Numbered from the stretch's first letter, positions 34,891 to 45,664 are shown. The stretch is 64,000 bases of DNA from Theropithecus gelada (GCF_003255815.1 NC_037668.1:68815445-68879444), one strand, 5' to 3'. Notes: generated by a model not told the origin, from the letters alone. Numbers and translations: made by a program.

Positions 34891-35303
34891 TGCTACAGTG
34901 CTTCTCAACTATTTTCACAATACAGTGTTACTCCAGCTCTTATCCAAAGCCCCTAAGGTCAGAGGAAGGTGTGTGCCTTGGGAATACTAGTACTCAAACT
35001 TTGAAATGGGTTAGGGACAAAAGTAAGAGAGATGAAAAGCTAGTTGCCTGAGAATAAACCAGGATATGTAGAGCAAGGAATTATTACTTTATCCCAAATG
35101 CCACATGTGGCTTCATTTGACACTTAATACTTACTGTTTCTAATTGCTCCCTGGTAGACCTGGGTTGTTACCTAAGCTGCTGGCCCTTTCTCCTCCCCTG
35201 CATACTAGTGAAGTACACTGGTGAAGACATGATCATGACAGACCTGGGTAATCTCCCTTATCATCTGGGTCATGATTTCAAGAGCATGTAGATGGGCCTT
35301 TAC
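34891..35303. other. Intron next to the second MBT exon, nothing assigned
   Basis: About 410 bp of non-repeat intron immediately 3' of exon 35304-35547 in transcript direction. No further exon was seen. Confidence 0.5.
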
Positions 35304-35547
35304 CTTTGGTGCCAGGAGGCTGTAGGTTGTCTCCAGTCAAGGAACACCAGCCCACAGGGAAGATGTCCCGGGAGTCGAAGCGGCACCAGTAGTCAAAGGC
35401 CCCTCGCCACCCATCAAAAGTGACAAGCACCTCTGAGCCCCGAACCTCCCCAATAGTGGCTGGGCAAATGAAATGAGGGTTCTTCCTGTCCACAGCTTCT
35501 AGCTTCATTCCCATTTTGAAGAAGTTGTGGGAAGGTGATGGTGGCTC
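35304..35547 (-). CDS. SCMH1: SCMH1 coding exon: second MBT repeat
   Basis: This 244-bp exon begins in phase 0 after acceptor tttcttatctag and ends one base into a codon at donor AAAG|GTAAAG, giving 81 intact codons plus one base. The peptide starts EPPSPSHNFFKMGMKLEAVD and ends LQPPGTK. MKLEAVDRKN (residues 14-23) opens the MBT core. GAFDYWCRFDSRDIFPVGWC (49-68) carries the closely spaced aromatic residues (F51, Y53, W54, F57) that form the methyl-lysine cage in MBT proteins. In the Scm family the second repeat is the one known to bind mono- and dimethyl-lysine, and its key aromatics are all present. The following exon is not found in the remaining 35.3 kb, so the downstream intron is long. 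Confidence 0.96.
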
Positions 35548-35689
35548 CTAGATAAGAAACAGAAATATACACACCTAGACACAAAAAGAGGCCATTATGC
35601 CAATAGACTACTATCTCATTTGGATGATTAAAAAGTGACTGCTATATAAGATTTATAATGGATATATAGCCTTTCTTTTAAATTACAGT

Positions 35690-36130
35690 ATTACTTTATT
35701 TAAAGTATTTAAAATATTTAAATATTTAAAGTATTACTTTATTAATCCTAACATTTTGACAACTTTGCTTCAGCTTTTTAAAAAAGGAAATAAAAGGTTG
35801 CAGATAAAGTTGAATCTCCCTTTGTGCCCTTCCCATATTCCATTCCCCCTCCACCTACCATGGAGGTAACAGCTACTCATGCATGTTTTATATTTTACTA
35901 TATACGTACATACCTATTTGCCTGCTTTTAAATTTTATATAAATTGTAGTATACTGCATATATCATTGTACAATTTGCTTTTTTGTTCCACAGTATGCTT
36001 TTGAAATTTGCCCATGTTGATAAATTTTAACTCATAATAGTATTTCGAGTCCATTTTAACTCGTAATAGTATTTCATTGTATGTATATATCAAAATTTAT
36101 TCATTCTCCTTTGGACACTTAAAGTTCTTT
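35690..36130 (-). mobile_element. AT-rich stretch and old L1 (L1M) fragment
   Basis: 'ttgtacaatttgcttttttg' and 'caaaatttattcattctcct' fit antisense L1M. The first 60 bases are an AT-rich palindromic stretch. Confidence 0.65.
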
Positions 36131-36145
36131 CCAACTGTTTACTAA

Positions 36146-36446
36146 TTTTTTTTTTCTGAGATGGAGTCTCGCTCTGTCACCCAGGCTGGAGTGCAGTGGT
36201 GCGACCTCCACTCACTGCAAGCTCTGCCTCCCGGGTTCACACCATTCTCCTGCCTCAGCTTCCTGAGTAGCTGGGACTACAGGCACCCACCACCACACCT
36301 GGCTAATTTTTTTTTTTTGTATTTTTAGTAGAGACGGGGTTTCACTGTGTTAGCCAGGATAGTCTCGATCTCCTGACCTCGTGATCCACCCGCCTTGGCC
36401 TCCCAAAGTGCTGGGATTACAGGCGTGAGCCATAGCACCCAGCCCA
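36146..36446 (-). mobile_element. AluY-type copy
   Basis: Antisense Alu with gcaagctctgcctcccgggt and cctcgtgatccacccgcctt. It is flanked by near-identical copies of AACTGTTTACTA and AATTGTTTACTA. Confidence 0.9.
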
Positions 36447-36834
36447 ATTGTTTACTATTTTAAAAGAGTTTTAACCAACATTCTCGCACTTCTTTGTACA
36501 CATGTGGGAAGGTTTCTTTAGGTTATACATCTTTAGGTGTAGAATTCCTGGGTTATAGGGCAGATATATACATCTTCTGCTTTATCAAATATTGTTAATT
36601 TGTCCTCCAAAGTGGTTGTAACATTGTATACTTTCACCAGAATTGTGGACAATTCCTGGGTGCTAATTTGTAATGCAGTTACACAGATCAAGTTTCAAAA
36701 ACTGTGTTGTACATTCTATTCTGTTCCCTTAATCTTACTGCCTGATCCTGTAACAATAATATAGTCTTATTAAATGGATATCTGATAGGAAAAGTCCCCC
36801 TACTTTGTCATTCTTCAATATTGTTTTTGCTGTT
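36447..36834 (-). mobile_element. Old L1 (L1M) fragment
   Basis: 'ccaacattctcgcacttctt', 'tttaggtgtagaattcctgg' and 'aaagtggttgtaacattgta' are antisense L1M text. Confidence 0.75.
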
Positions 36835-36849
36835 CATTCTCCATCTTTC

Positions 36850-37154
36850 TTTTTTTTTTTTTTTTTTTGAGACGGAGTCTCGCGCTGTGTCACCCAGGCT
36901 GGAGTGCAGTGGTGGGATCTCGGCTCACTGCAAGCTCCGCCTCCCAGGTTCACGCCATTCTCCTGCCTCAGCCTCCGAGTAGCTGGGACTACAGGCGCCC
37001 GCCACCACGCCCGGCTAGTTTTTTTTTTGTATTTTTAGTAGAGATGGGGTTTCACCATGTTAGCCAGGATGGTCTCGATCTCCTGACCTCGTGATCCACC
37101 CGCCTCGGCCTCCCAAAGTGCTGGGATTACAGGCTTGAGCCACCGCGCCCGGCC
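36850..37154 (-). mobile_element. Young AluY (Old World monkey AluYR type)
   Basis: Perfect 15-bp flanking duplication CATTCTCCATCTTTC (36835-36849 and 37155-37169). In sense orientation it carries the AluYR-type GGCTCAAGCC and AACTAGCCGGGC. It sits 1.3 kb upstream (in transcript direction) of the second MBT exon, in the same orientation as the gene. Confidence 0.95.
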
Positions 37155-37345
37155 CATTCTCCATCTTTCATATACATTTCAATTAGTTTTTCAAGTTCCA
37201 TATACAAACCCTATTAGGATTCTGACTGGAATTACAGTGAATTTATAGATGAATTTGGGTGGAAATAACCTTTATTATATACTATCATGCCTTCCCATCC
37301 ATAAACATGATAATCTTTTCCATTTGCTAAGATTTCGTTCGTTCT
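37155..37345 (-). mobile_element. Old L1 ORF2 fragment
   Basis: 'tactggaattacagtgaatt'-type and 'tatagatgaatttgggtgga' text, antisense L1 ORF2. Confidence 0.75.
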
Positions 37346-37349
37346 TTCT

Positions 37350-37640
37350 TTTTTGGAGAAAAGATCTGGCTCTGTCACCCAGGCTGGAGTGCAGTGGTGT
37401 AATCTTGGCTCACAGCAACCTCTGCCTCCCAGGGTCAAGTGATCCTCCTACCTCAGCCTCCCAAGTAGCTGAGATTACAGGCACGTGCCACCACACTAGG
37501 CTAATTTTTGTATTTTTTGTAGAGATCGGGTTTTACCATGTTGCCCAAGTTGGTCTCAAACTCTTGACCTCAAGTGATCCGTACATCTCGGCCTCCCAGA
37601 AAGTGCTGGGATTATAGGCATGAGCCACCGTGCCTGGCCA
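37350..37640 (-). mobile_element. Alu
   Basis: Antisense Alu, diverged, ending ccaccgtgcctggcc. Confidence 0.9.
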
Positions 37641-38830
37641 AGATTTCTTTAATGCAGATTTCTTCAACATACATTTAAAAATTTCCTCTATAAATATCTC
37701 ATGCTTTTTCACTAACATTTTTTTCTAGGCAAATTACAATTCCATTGCTATCATAAGTGGCATTTAAAAAATTTATTTTCAAATCATTCAAATTTAACTG
37801 TTACTTTTAAATGCAAATAAAGTGATTTTTAAAAATTGACCAACTTATTTGATACTGATTATTAGCTTATGCTGACTGACATACAAATTCTTGTGTGCTT
37901 GATTGTTACAAATTCTTTGTGTGCTTGACTGTTAAGAGATAAATCTTAAAATATTCCTGTGATTTATGGATTTTCCAATTTTACCATGTACTTTTGTCAA
38001 ATTTTGCTCTATTAGACTTTGAGATTACATTTTCTAGGAGTATGTACATTTATGACTGTTTTGTCTTCCTGGTGAACTGTACTTTATCATTAGATAGTGA
38101 TCTCTTTAATGTGTTTTATTTATTTATTTTTAGAAACAGGGTCTTGCTGTGTCACCCAGGCTGGAGTGCAATGGTGCAAACACAGCTCCCTGCAGCCTCA
38201 ACCTCCTGGGCTTAGGCGATTCTTCCACCTCAGCCTCCCAAGTAGCAGGGACTACAGGAACATGCCACCACTCGCAGCTAATTTTTAAATTTTTTCTAGA
38301 GACAGGGTCTTGCTACGCGTGGCCCAGGCTGGTCTCAAATTCCTGGACTCAATGCTTTTAGCATCATTTAGACTTTTAGTATCAAAGTCTTGTGTGATTT
38401 CCATATAGTTTATATCAGTTTTATTTTGATAAAAGCTCATCTGACACATCTTTCATATTCTTTTATTTTTTAAAAATTAAAAAATTTGTTTTCCATCATC
38501 CCCCTTCTCTGTAGATATTCTTTTACTTTCAACATTTTTGTCATTATGTTTAGTGTCTCTTATACATAGTATATAGCTAGATTTTTAAAAATCTGATCTA
38601 TGTATGATTATAATGAGCTTAAGCTCATTTCTTGTGATAATTAATGTATCTGAATTTATTACAACTATCTTATTGCCTACGTTTTTATTTAATTTCAATT
38701 TCCAAAGTTCTTTTTTTCTCCTTTTCAATCAACTGAGTTTTCTTCTATTTTCCCCCTCCACTGATCCAAAAGTTAAACATTCTACTTGGAGTCTTGGCAG
38801 ATCCCTTTAAGATTTTAACTGCATAGCTGG
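37641..38830 (-). mobile_element. Old L1 (L1M) fragments around an Alu
   Basis: Antisense L1 text is recognisable in places ('atgcagatttcttcaacata', 'aacttaagctcatttcttgt'-like). Divergence is high and much of it is simply AT-rich, so parts may be something else. Confidence 0.55.
38118..38346 (-). mobile_element. Old AluJ copy, incomplete
   Basis: 'aaacagggtcttgctgtgtc ... cctgcagcctcaacctcctg' antisense, with a degenerate right arm. Confidence 0.85.
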
Positions 38831-39054
38831 CATAGCAAAGTCTAAAACTCATCTTTATTTCTAGTTCCAAAGAATACAATAACTACTCCCGAGTTACATA
38901 GGTGCTAGGTAATTCAGAAGTAGGATGCTTTTAGTGTTGAGACTTAACTAGCAGCACAGGCAAACCTAATTCAATACACTTTACAGTAACTTTTACCCCA
39001 TTAGAAAATTCAACAGATAGACTCACTGCCTCACTTCTTGAGAAGCAAGAACAA

Positions 39055-39240
39055 ATACAGGTTTTGGGTCCCTGTTCTGCTACTTACTAGCCACATGATC
39101 TTGAGCAAGCTCCCAATTCAAAAGTATTTGTTTCCTTAATTTTTAAATGGAAATACTAATTCTTAGTTCATAAAGTTAGCTGTGGGTATTACATGAGATA
39201 GTATATATAAATTCCTAAACATGTTGTAGGCAGTAAAAAA
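39055..39240 (+). repeat. MIR SINE
   Basis: 'ctgttctgctacttactagc', 'cacatgatcttgagcaagct' and a terminal part follow MIR in sense. Confidence 0.8.
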
Positions 39241-39606
39241 AATAGTCTCCTCCTTTTCTCTGTTTAGAACATGAACTGTACAGAACTCCAAGATCTATAA
39301 TAAGAATAGCTCCTTTAGATTTGTATTACATTTCATACATTCTACTAATAATACATTTTAACTTCTTAACAACCCCGACAGGTAGACAGAGATTACTGGC
39401 AGCTGGGACCATATAATCTAATATATGGGACCTTATAGTCTAATATATTCCTCTGGGGATAATTGCTGCTTCATAAGCTAATAAAAAAATCCTTCTGAAC
39501 TAATTTCTGAGAAGGCATTTTCAGGCCATAAGTAAATGTGGACATCAATGGCTCAATATTTAACCTTAAGCAGCTGGGAGTTGGTGATATATGAGGGTTA
39601 GCATAC
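39241..39606. other. Intron flanking the 89-bp exon
   Basis: No element recognised apart from a 22-bp tandem duplication at 39404-39447. Confidence 0.5.
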
Positions 39607-39695
39607 CTTGTGGAAAATCCTGATGGGAGCCATCTCTGCTCCATTTAATGTCTTCAAAAGGAACATGGGCCAAGAAGATGCATTCAGCCGAAATC
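39607..39695 (-). CDS. SCMH1: SCMH1 coding exon: end of first MBT repeat and linker
   Basis: This is an 89-bp exon, too short to stand out as an open frame. The acceptor is ttatacttgctgcag and the donor is CACAAG|GTATGC. Its first two bases (GA) complete the Gly codon begun by the previous exon's last G, and 29 codons follow: FRLNASSWPMF, LLKTLNGAEM and APIRIFHK. It ends in phase 0, as the next exon (EPPSPS...) requires. The SSWPMFLL and NGAEMAP segments are typical of the Scm-family MBT region and lie between the two MBT cores. Phase agreement on both sides is the strongest sign that the exon is real and used. Confidence 0.95.
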
Positions 39696-39794
39696 CTGCA
39701 GCAAGTATAATGGGCAACAGATTAAAAATGTTTCAAAAATGAATGGTGATATCAAGTTCTGCCTTTGCAATCCAGCTACTCCTATGCTGTGATA

Positions 39795-39965
39795 GTTACA
39801 GAATCACAGACTGTTAAGAAAGGACTTAAGGGTTAAAAAGAAGAAACACCTCATTAGACAGAAGAAGAAAATGAGGCACATAAGAGATAATGTAACTTGT
39901 CCAAGGTAATGCTATAAATAGTGGGACAGAGTCTCCAAACCAAGTTTCCTGACTACGACAAGTAT
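39795..39965 (+). repeat. Ancient repeat fragment
   Basis: 'acagaatcacagactgttaa ... aatgaggcacataagagata ... tgtccaaggtaatgct' shows the same layout as 18170 and 41475. Confidence 0.5.
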
Positions 39966-41060
39966 TACAGAACACACAACATAATACCTAGAAAACTTTC
40001 CTTGAAAAATCCAAAAATGATGTGATAGGATTAACAACTACTTAGAGACGATCTGGACAGTAGAATATGAAAGGGGATCTAATAATCTCTTAAGAAGAAA
40101 CCAAACATGTCAACTGATAAACCTAATGTATAAGTAAATAATTTTGGTTCCTCTCAGTATAAACTAACTCACTACTTCTCTATCACTTTCTGTCTTGCAC
40201 ACATACACACACCAAGTACAAAATACGTTTTGAAGTTCATTGTTTACTTAAACAACTAAGGACCAAGGAATGACTTTGGAGAGGATCGTCCTATCCAAAA
40301 ATCTTCACTTTGCATTAAGAGTAAAAAGAAGCTCTTTAAGAGCATCAAATTCCCCTAGACCAAGAGTGTATATGTGTCTATGTCCCAAGTTAGGCCAGTT
40401 GTTTTCTGACATGAGATTGACATGGGAGAAGAAAATCTTTGTCTGAGAACATGCTCATAAGTATGTTCGCGGTTTGGGCACTGCTACATGGAGAACAGAC
40501 CTGAGAATAAAGCCAAAGTAAGGCATGGAATGGAGAGACATAACCGTGTTTAAAACCCTGTACTCAGACACTCAACACCACATAAATCCTTGGACTTCTT
40601 GGTTATATAAGTTAATAATTCCTGCCTCCTCCTTTTTTCCCTCTCTAACCTGGTTTGAGCTGGCTTTTTAACTGCTACTCTTCTTTTGACTGTGGTTTTA
40701 AAAAATTAAATCCCTCCAGAAATTCAGGCGTGGTGTGTATGTGGGAAAACAACTCTCCTTAGGTCAGGGAGGGCTGAAGCAAGCCAAACCCAGAGCAGCT
40801 TTGCCATGAGAGGTTTGGTACACCTACGGATAAGGTAAAGCAAGGCACTACTGTTTTAGAGAAGTGGTCTGTACACCTTGGTATAGGGAGGCCTGCACAA
40901 TTAGAAAATTCAGGTTTCATGCCTATAGTTATCAATGAGTAGAGTGCCTAGCCATGTAATTCCCAATTCCATTTTTGAGGTAGGGGTTACTGAGGGGTTT
41001 CTATCTCATTTGAAGCTTAAGGAGCTAAAAAATCCTCTCAGCTCTGGAAATTATTACAAT
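39966..41060. other. Unassigned intronic sequence
   Basis: About 1.1 kb between the 89-bp exon and the next repeats. No exon or RNA gene was seen. Confidence 0.5.
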
Positions 41061-41064
41061 ATTA

Positions 41065-41265
41065 TCATAATAGTTAATATATATTGAATGCCTACCATGT
41101 AGTAAACATTTTATACGTCATTTCTTACTCAATATTTGAAATAATAACATGGGCAGGCACTATTATTATCCCTACTCTATAGATGATATAAAATGAAAAC
41201 TCAGAGAAGCAGCTTGTCTAGGATCATGCTAGTAAATGGTGGAGACAGATTTCAATACATGGTGG
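41065..41265 (-). repeat. MIR SINE
   Basis: 'atatattgaatgcctaccat ... aaaactcagagaagcagctt' is MIR antisense. Confidence 0.75.
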
Positions 41266-41474
41266 TTGGATAAAAAAGTTTGTGGTTCTTTACTATATTT
41301 CACTACCAGCAGGATTCTTCAAGAGTACAGGGACAAAGCAGAATATTATGAACCCAAGAAATTGCTAAGATATCTTATTCCTCAACCCATTAGGTGATAT
41401 GGGACTCTATCCCTTCAAATTCAAGTATATCCATAATTTATCTCAATATTCTTGGGCAATCATAGATAGTAGAT

Positions 41475-41650
41475 AATTTTAACATTGAAAGGGACCTCAG
41501 AGGCCATGAAGTACAAAGATCTTACATTGCAGATGACAAAACTGCCAAGTCAAGAGGCTATGAAACCTGTTCATGGTCACACAAGCCAATCTTATAGTGT
41601 CAGGCTGGAACCCCAAGACTTCTTATTTGGTTCTCTTTTATTACACTATG
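41475..41650 (+). repeat. Ancient repeat fragment
   Basis: 'tgaaagggacctcagaggcc ... ttgcagatgacaaaactgcc' parallels 18170 and 39795. Confidence 0.5.
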
Positions 41651-41784
41651 TTTATTACACTATCTGTTTTATTACACTACGTTGCCTCCAAAAGTTAACG
41701 TTTATTGTACACATATCATGAGCCAGCCCCTTCTGCTAAGCATTTGCAGTGGATCACTACTACTATTCTGAATCAGACACTAGA

Positions 41785-42140
41785 AGAGTAGCACTGTTTC
41801 TGGTGCCAGACTGCCTGAGTTTAAATCCAGCTTTGCCGCTTACCAGGTATATAACTTTTGGAAAATTACAAAACCTCTCTCTAGCTTCAGTTTCCTCAAC
41901 AACAGCGTGGGATAAGAATCAATGGGCTGTTCTAAGGATTAAATAAGCTAATACACACAAAGGACTTAAAACACTGCCTGGCATATAGGCAAGAGTTAAA
42001 TACTGGCTATTATTTTTATAACTATAGATGAAAAAACTGAGGTTTAGAGAAATTAAGTAAAATATCCAAAGTGAGTAAGTTAGTAAATGGCAGAGTCAGG
42101 ATATGAACCCAACTACTTTGTCTCCAGAGCTTTCATAACT
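41785..42140 (+). repeat. MIR SINE followed by a second, antisense MIR-like piece
   Basis: Sense MIR at 41785-41990 ('gtgccagactgcctgagttt', 'tttcctcaacaacagcgtgg', 'acactgcctggcatataggc'). Antisense MIR text at 42020-42140 ('aaactgaggtttagagaaat'). Confidence 0.75.
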
Positions 42141-42399
42141 AATCATCACATTAATATCTTCAAATATTTTATCACTCAGTCTTACCACACTGTCTCTAGG
42201 TAAGAAGAGTTGGAGTCATAAACTTATGAAAGAGAGAAAATAAGGAAGATAAAAACAATAATTTGAGGCTATATTCAAATTAGGCAATGACCTACGGTGT
42301 CTATAAGGAAAAGGACAGGTGGGTAAGAGGAAATCCTAACCTCTAAATGTAGAGTACCTCAGTGATCAGTCATTGCTTCTGTCTTCTTGTTGGCCCCCA

Positions 42400-43300
42400 G
42401 TTTCTTCCTGTTAAATGATGACTGTCAATTTATATATCTAGCCCAAACCTCTGCTCTGGGTTTCATGTTCACATATCCAACTACCTCAGTCTATAACTCT
42501 ACTTGGATGTCTAAGAAATCATAAAATGAGTAAGTTTAAGACAGTACTCTTGATTCTACTATTCCCTCCAAACTTGTTCTTTCCTCCAGTTATCCCATCT
42601 CAGTTTAATAGGTGGCACCCCCTACTAAACCCAGGTGCTCAGACCAAAAAGACCAGAAGTCATCCTTGATTTTTCCCTTTCTATCACCCACCAAACCCAA
42701 TTAATCAGCAAGTCTTGATGGCTTTCCTGCTTAATATATGCTAGATCAACCCACATTTCACCATCTCTACTGCTATATTACCCTATCTAAGCCAGAGTCA
42801 AACCTTGCCTAGACAACTGCAACAGCTTTCTAATTGGACCTCAGGCCTCTACTTTTGCAGCCAGAATAATATGTTTAGTTTTTAAAAATATAAATCAGGT
42901 CACATTACCTTATGCTTAAATTTCACAACACAAAACAGATCTAAACTCTTTATTATTCATGTTTACAAGGCTTACATGATCTGGACCTTGCTTACTCCTC
43001 ATTATTCATCTCTTACCACTCCCTTGTACCCCCATTCATTGGTCTTTCTGTTCTCAAATATACCAAGCTGTTTCCCTCTGCCTCAAACACCTTTTAATCA
43101 ACTCTTTACAGTTAGTTATTTGCTGAGACATCACTTCCTCAGAAAGGTGTTCCTTGACTACCCAAAATAGCCTCCTAAATCTATCCTGCTTCCTTCTTAT
43201 TTACTCCTAGCCCTTATCACCATCTGAATTTTCTTTTTAAAAAGTTTAATGTGTATGCCTTCTCCAACTAGAAGATCCTTGATAGTTTTATTGAATTAAG
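42400..43300 (+). mobile_element. L2 LINE fragment
   Basis: Long collinear L2 3'-region text: 'gaccagaagtcatccttgat', 'aatcagcaagtcttgatggc', 'tgatctggaccttgcttact', 'ctcagaaaggtgttccttga'. Confidence 0.8.
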
Positions 43301-43339
43301 GAAAAAACCCTCCATTTATTAAATGAGTGCCAAAAATTG

Positions 43340-43560
43340 ATGAATGCTTTATCATGTTATTCCACTTAATCCACAAAAACCATACAGGGCAGAATTTATT
43401 AATGATCTTGCAGGCGAGGCCCCTGAAACTCAACGTTAAAAGTCAAGGTAAAGCGACTTTTACCTTGTAAAAGTCCAAGGTAAAGTCACACAACTAAGGT
43501 AGTGAGTGGCTAAGTTAATATTACAAAGTCAGATCTCTTAATTCCAAACACAGGCTGCAA
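43340..43560 (-). repeat. MIR-like fragment with a local hairpin duplication
   Basis: 'ttccacttaatccacaaaaa ... aggcccctgaaactcaacgt' and 'aaagtcacacaactaaggta' are MIR antisense. Inserted in it is the hairpin 43444-43467. Confidence 0.65.
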
Positions 43561-43714
43561 GTGCTCTGTGTTTACCAAGGATTTATTTTTTAAAACTTCA
43601 TAAAGAACCATTTCTAAAGTGCTTCTAAGTGCTCCCAAGACTATGGGACCACTGGATAAGCTAGGGTCCATCTATTTAAACTGGCTAACTGATGAAACTG
43701 GATTTAAGTGTGGA

Positions 43715-44026
43715 GCAGCAGGCCGGGCACAGTGGCTTTCACCTGTAATCCCAGCATTTTGGGAGACTGAGACAGGAGGATCACTTCAGCCCAGAATTTA
43801 AAGACCAGCCTAGGCAACATAGTGAGACCTTGTTTTTACAAAAAATAGAAAAAATTAGCCAGGTGTGGTGGTGTGTGCTTGTATTCCCAGCTACGTGGGA
43901 GGCTCATGCAGGATTACTGCTGTAGCCTGGGGATGTCGAGGCTGCAGTGAGCTATGATTGTGCCACTGCATTCCAGCCTGAGTGACACAGCGAGACTCTG
44001 CCTCAATACATACATACATACATGTG
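43715..44026 (+). mobile_element. Old Alu (J-type) with (TACA)n tail
   Basis: Sense Alu with a diverged right arm (gtggggatgtcgaggctgca), ending in four TACA units (44007-44023). The words 'gtggagcagcagg' recur on both sides, consistent with a target-site duplication. Confidence 0.9.
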
Positions 44027-44239
44027 GAGCAGCAGGACTATAATCTAATCATAGTCCATGCCCTCTCGTGGCAGGTAACAGAACAGCATTCACACCAGGA
44101 ATTGATCAGTGATAGAAACATACAAAGGATTCCTTTCAAGTCACTGTATATACTACAGCATGTGACCAAATTTGCTAGGTAAGCAGTTTACACTGAGATC
44201 CTGACTCACTTGACCAGGGGCCTCAATAGAGGCTAACTT

Positions 44240-44425
44240 CTACTCTAGCTCAGTGACTCTCAAACTTGGACACTGGAATCCCCTGGGGAACATTAAAGAA
44301 TACAACAGATCCACTCCCAGAAATTCTTATTTAACTGATCTGAAGTTAAGGCCTAGACCCTGAAAATTTTAAGAGCTCCCTAAGTGATTTTAACAGGTAG
44401 CCAAGTTTGAGAACTATGCTCTAGA
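44240..44425 (+). mobile_element. MER20-like hAT relic
   Basis: 'gtgactctcaaacttggaca' at the left and 'ccaagtttgagaactatgct' at the right form inverted termini. The centre 'cccctggggaacattaaaga ... atttaactgatctgaagtta' follows MER20. Confidence 0.75.
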
Positions 44426-44659
44426 CAGCTCTCTTTAGAAGAAACAATCACAGTATTAAGTAGAAGAATCAGTCAGTAATAACACGGAGCTGTGAGGAGA
44501 AGAGTGGCAGCTTTGAGATAACTGAGGAGAATCATTCTACTCTACTACATGCTTTGTCCTTGGAGGACTCCTCTGCAAGGGAGTAATATCCCTTATGAGA
44601 ACAGAACACACATACGTATACATATACACCATACAAGATTTTAATGGAAAAGGATGCTC

Positions 44660-44810
44660 TTCTAGAGCAATGTTTTCCAAATAAAGACCAGTTGTGCCAG
44701 AATCTCAGGACAGCCATTTTGCCATGCAGAATCCCAAGCCCCATTACCTAGAGCTTCTGATTCAGCAACTCTAGAAAGAAGTCCAGAGGAGGCCTGAGGA
44801 ACATGAACAC
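44660..44810 (+). mobile_element. MER20-like hAT relic (second copy)
   Basis: 'atgcagaatcccaagcccca' and 'agcttctgattcagcaactc' match the MER20 centre. The ends are eroded. Confidence 0.6.
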
Positions 44811-45379
44811 ACATGCATATGTACAATTATATAATTTTATTTTTTAAATTTTATTTTGAAGTTATAAACCTAGAGAAAATAGCAAAAACTATATAATGAA
44901 CAACTATGTACCCTTCAACTAGATGCAACAACTATTACCATTTTCCCACATCTGCTTTTCATCTACATATATTAATATACTTCCACTCCTGAACTATGTG
45001 AAAGTCGGAGATGTTACGACACTTCACCCCTAAATACAACAGTATATTTGAAAAAAGACATTCCCCTACAAAATTGCAGTATTATCACACTCAGGAAATT
45101 TAATTAAAAATATTCTTATTTGTCCCTAAAATGTTCTTTAAAACTGTTTGATTTTTAAATACAGGATCCAATCAAGAATTACATACTGCATTTGGTTGTC
45201 ATGTTTCTTCAGTCTCCTTTAATGTAGAATTAATGTAGAAGAGTCCTGTTGCCCTTTGTTTGCTTTGTATGACACTGACATTTTTGAAGAGTCTGGATTA
45301 TATTTTACAGAATGTCCCATAGTTTGGATTTCTTCTGATTTGTTTCCTCATGATTACATTCATGCTAAAGAGCTTATTT

Positions 45380-45664
45380 ATTTATTTATTTAGAGATAGG
45401 GTCTTGCTCTGTTGCCCAGGCTGGTGTGCAGTGGTGCAAGGTTCACAGCATCCTTCAACTCCTGGGCTCAGGCGATCCTCCTGAGCAGCTAGGACTAAAG
45501 GTGTGCACCACCATACCTGTCCAATTTTTCTATTTTTTTGTAGTGATGGTGGGCTTGCTATATTGCCCAGGCTGGTCTTGAATTTCTGGCCTCAAGTAAT
45601 CATCCCGCCTCAGCCTCCCAAAGTGCTGGCTAGGATTACAGGCATAAGCCGCTAGGCCTGGCCT
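45380..45664 (-). mobile_element. Old AluJ copy
   Basis: Antisense, beginning with TTTA repeats and ending taagccgctaggcctggcc. Confidence 0.88.
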
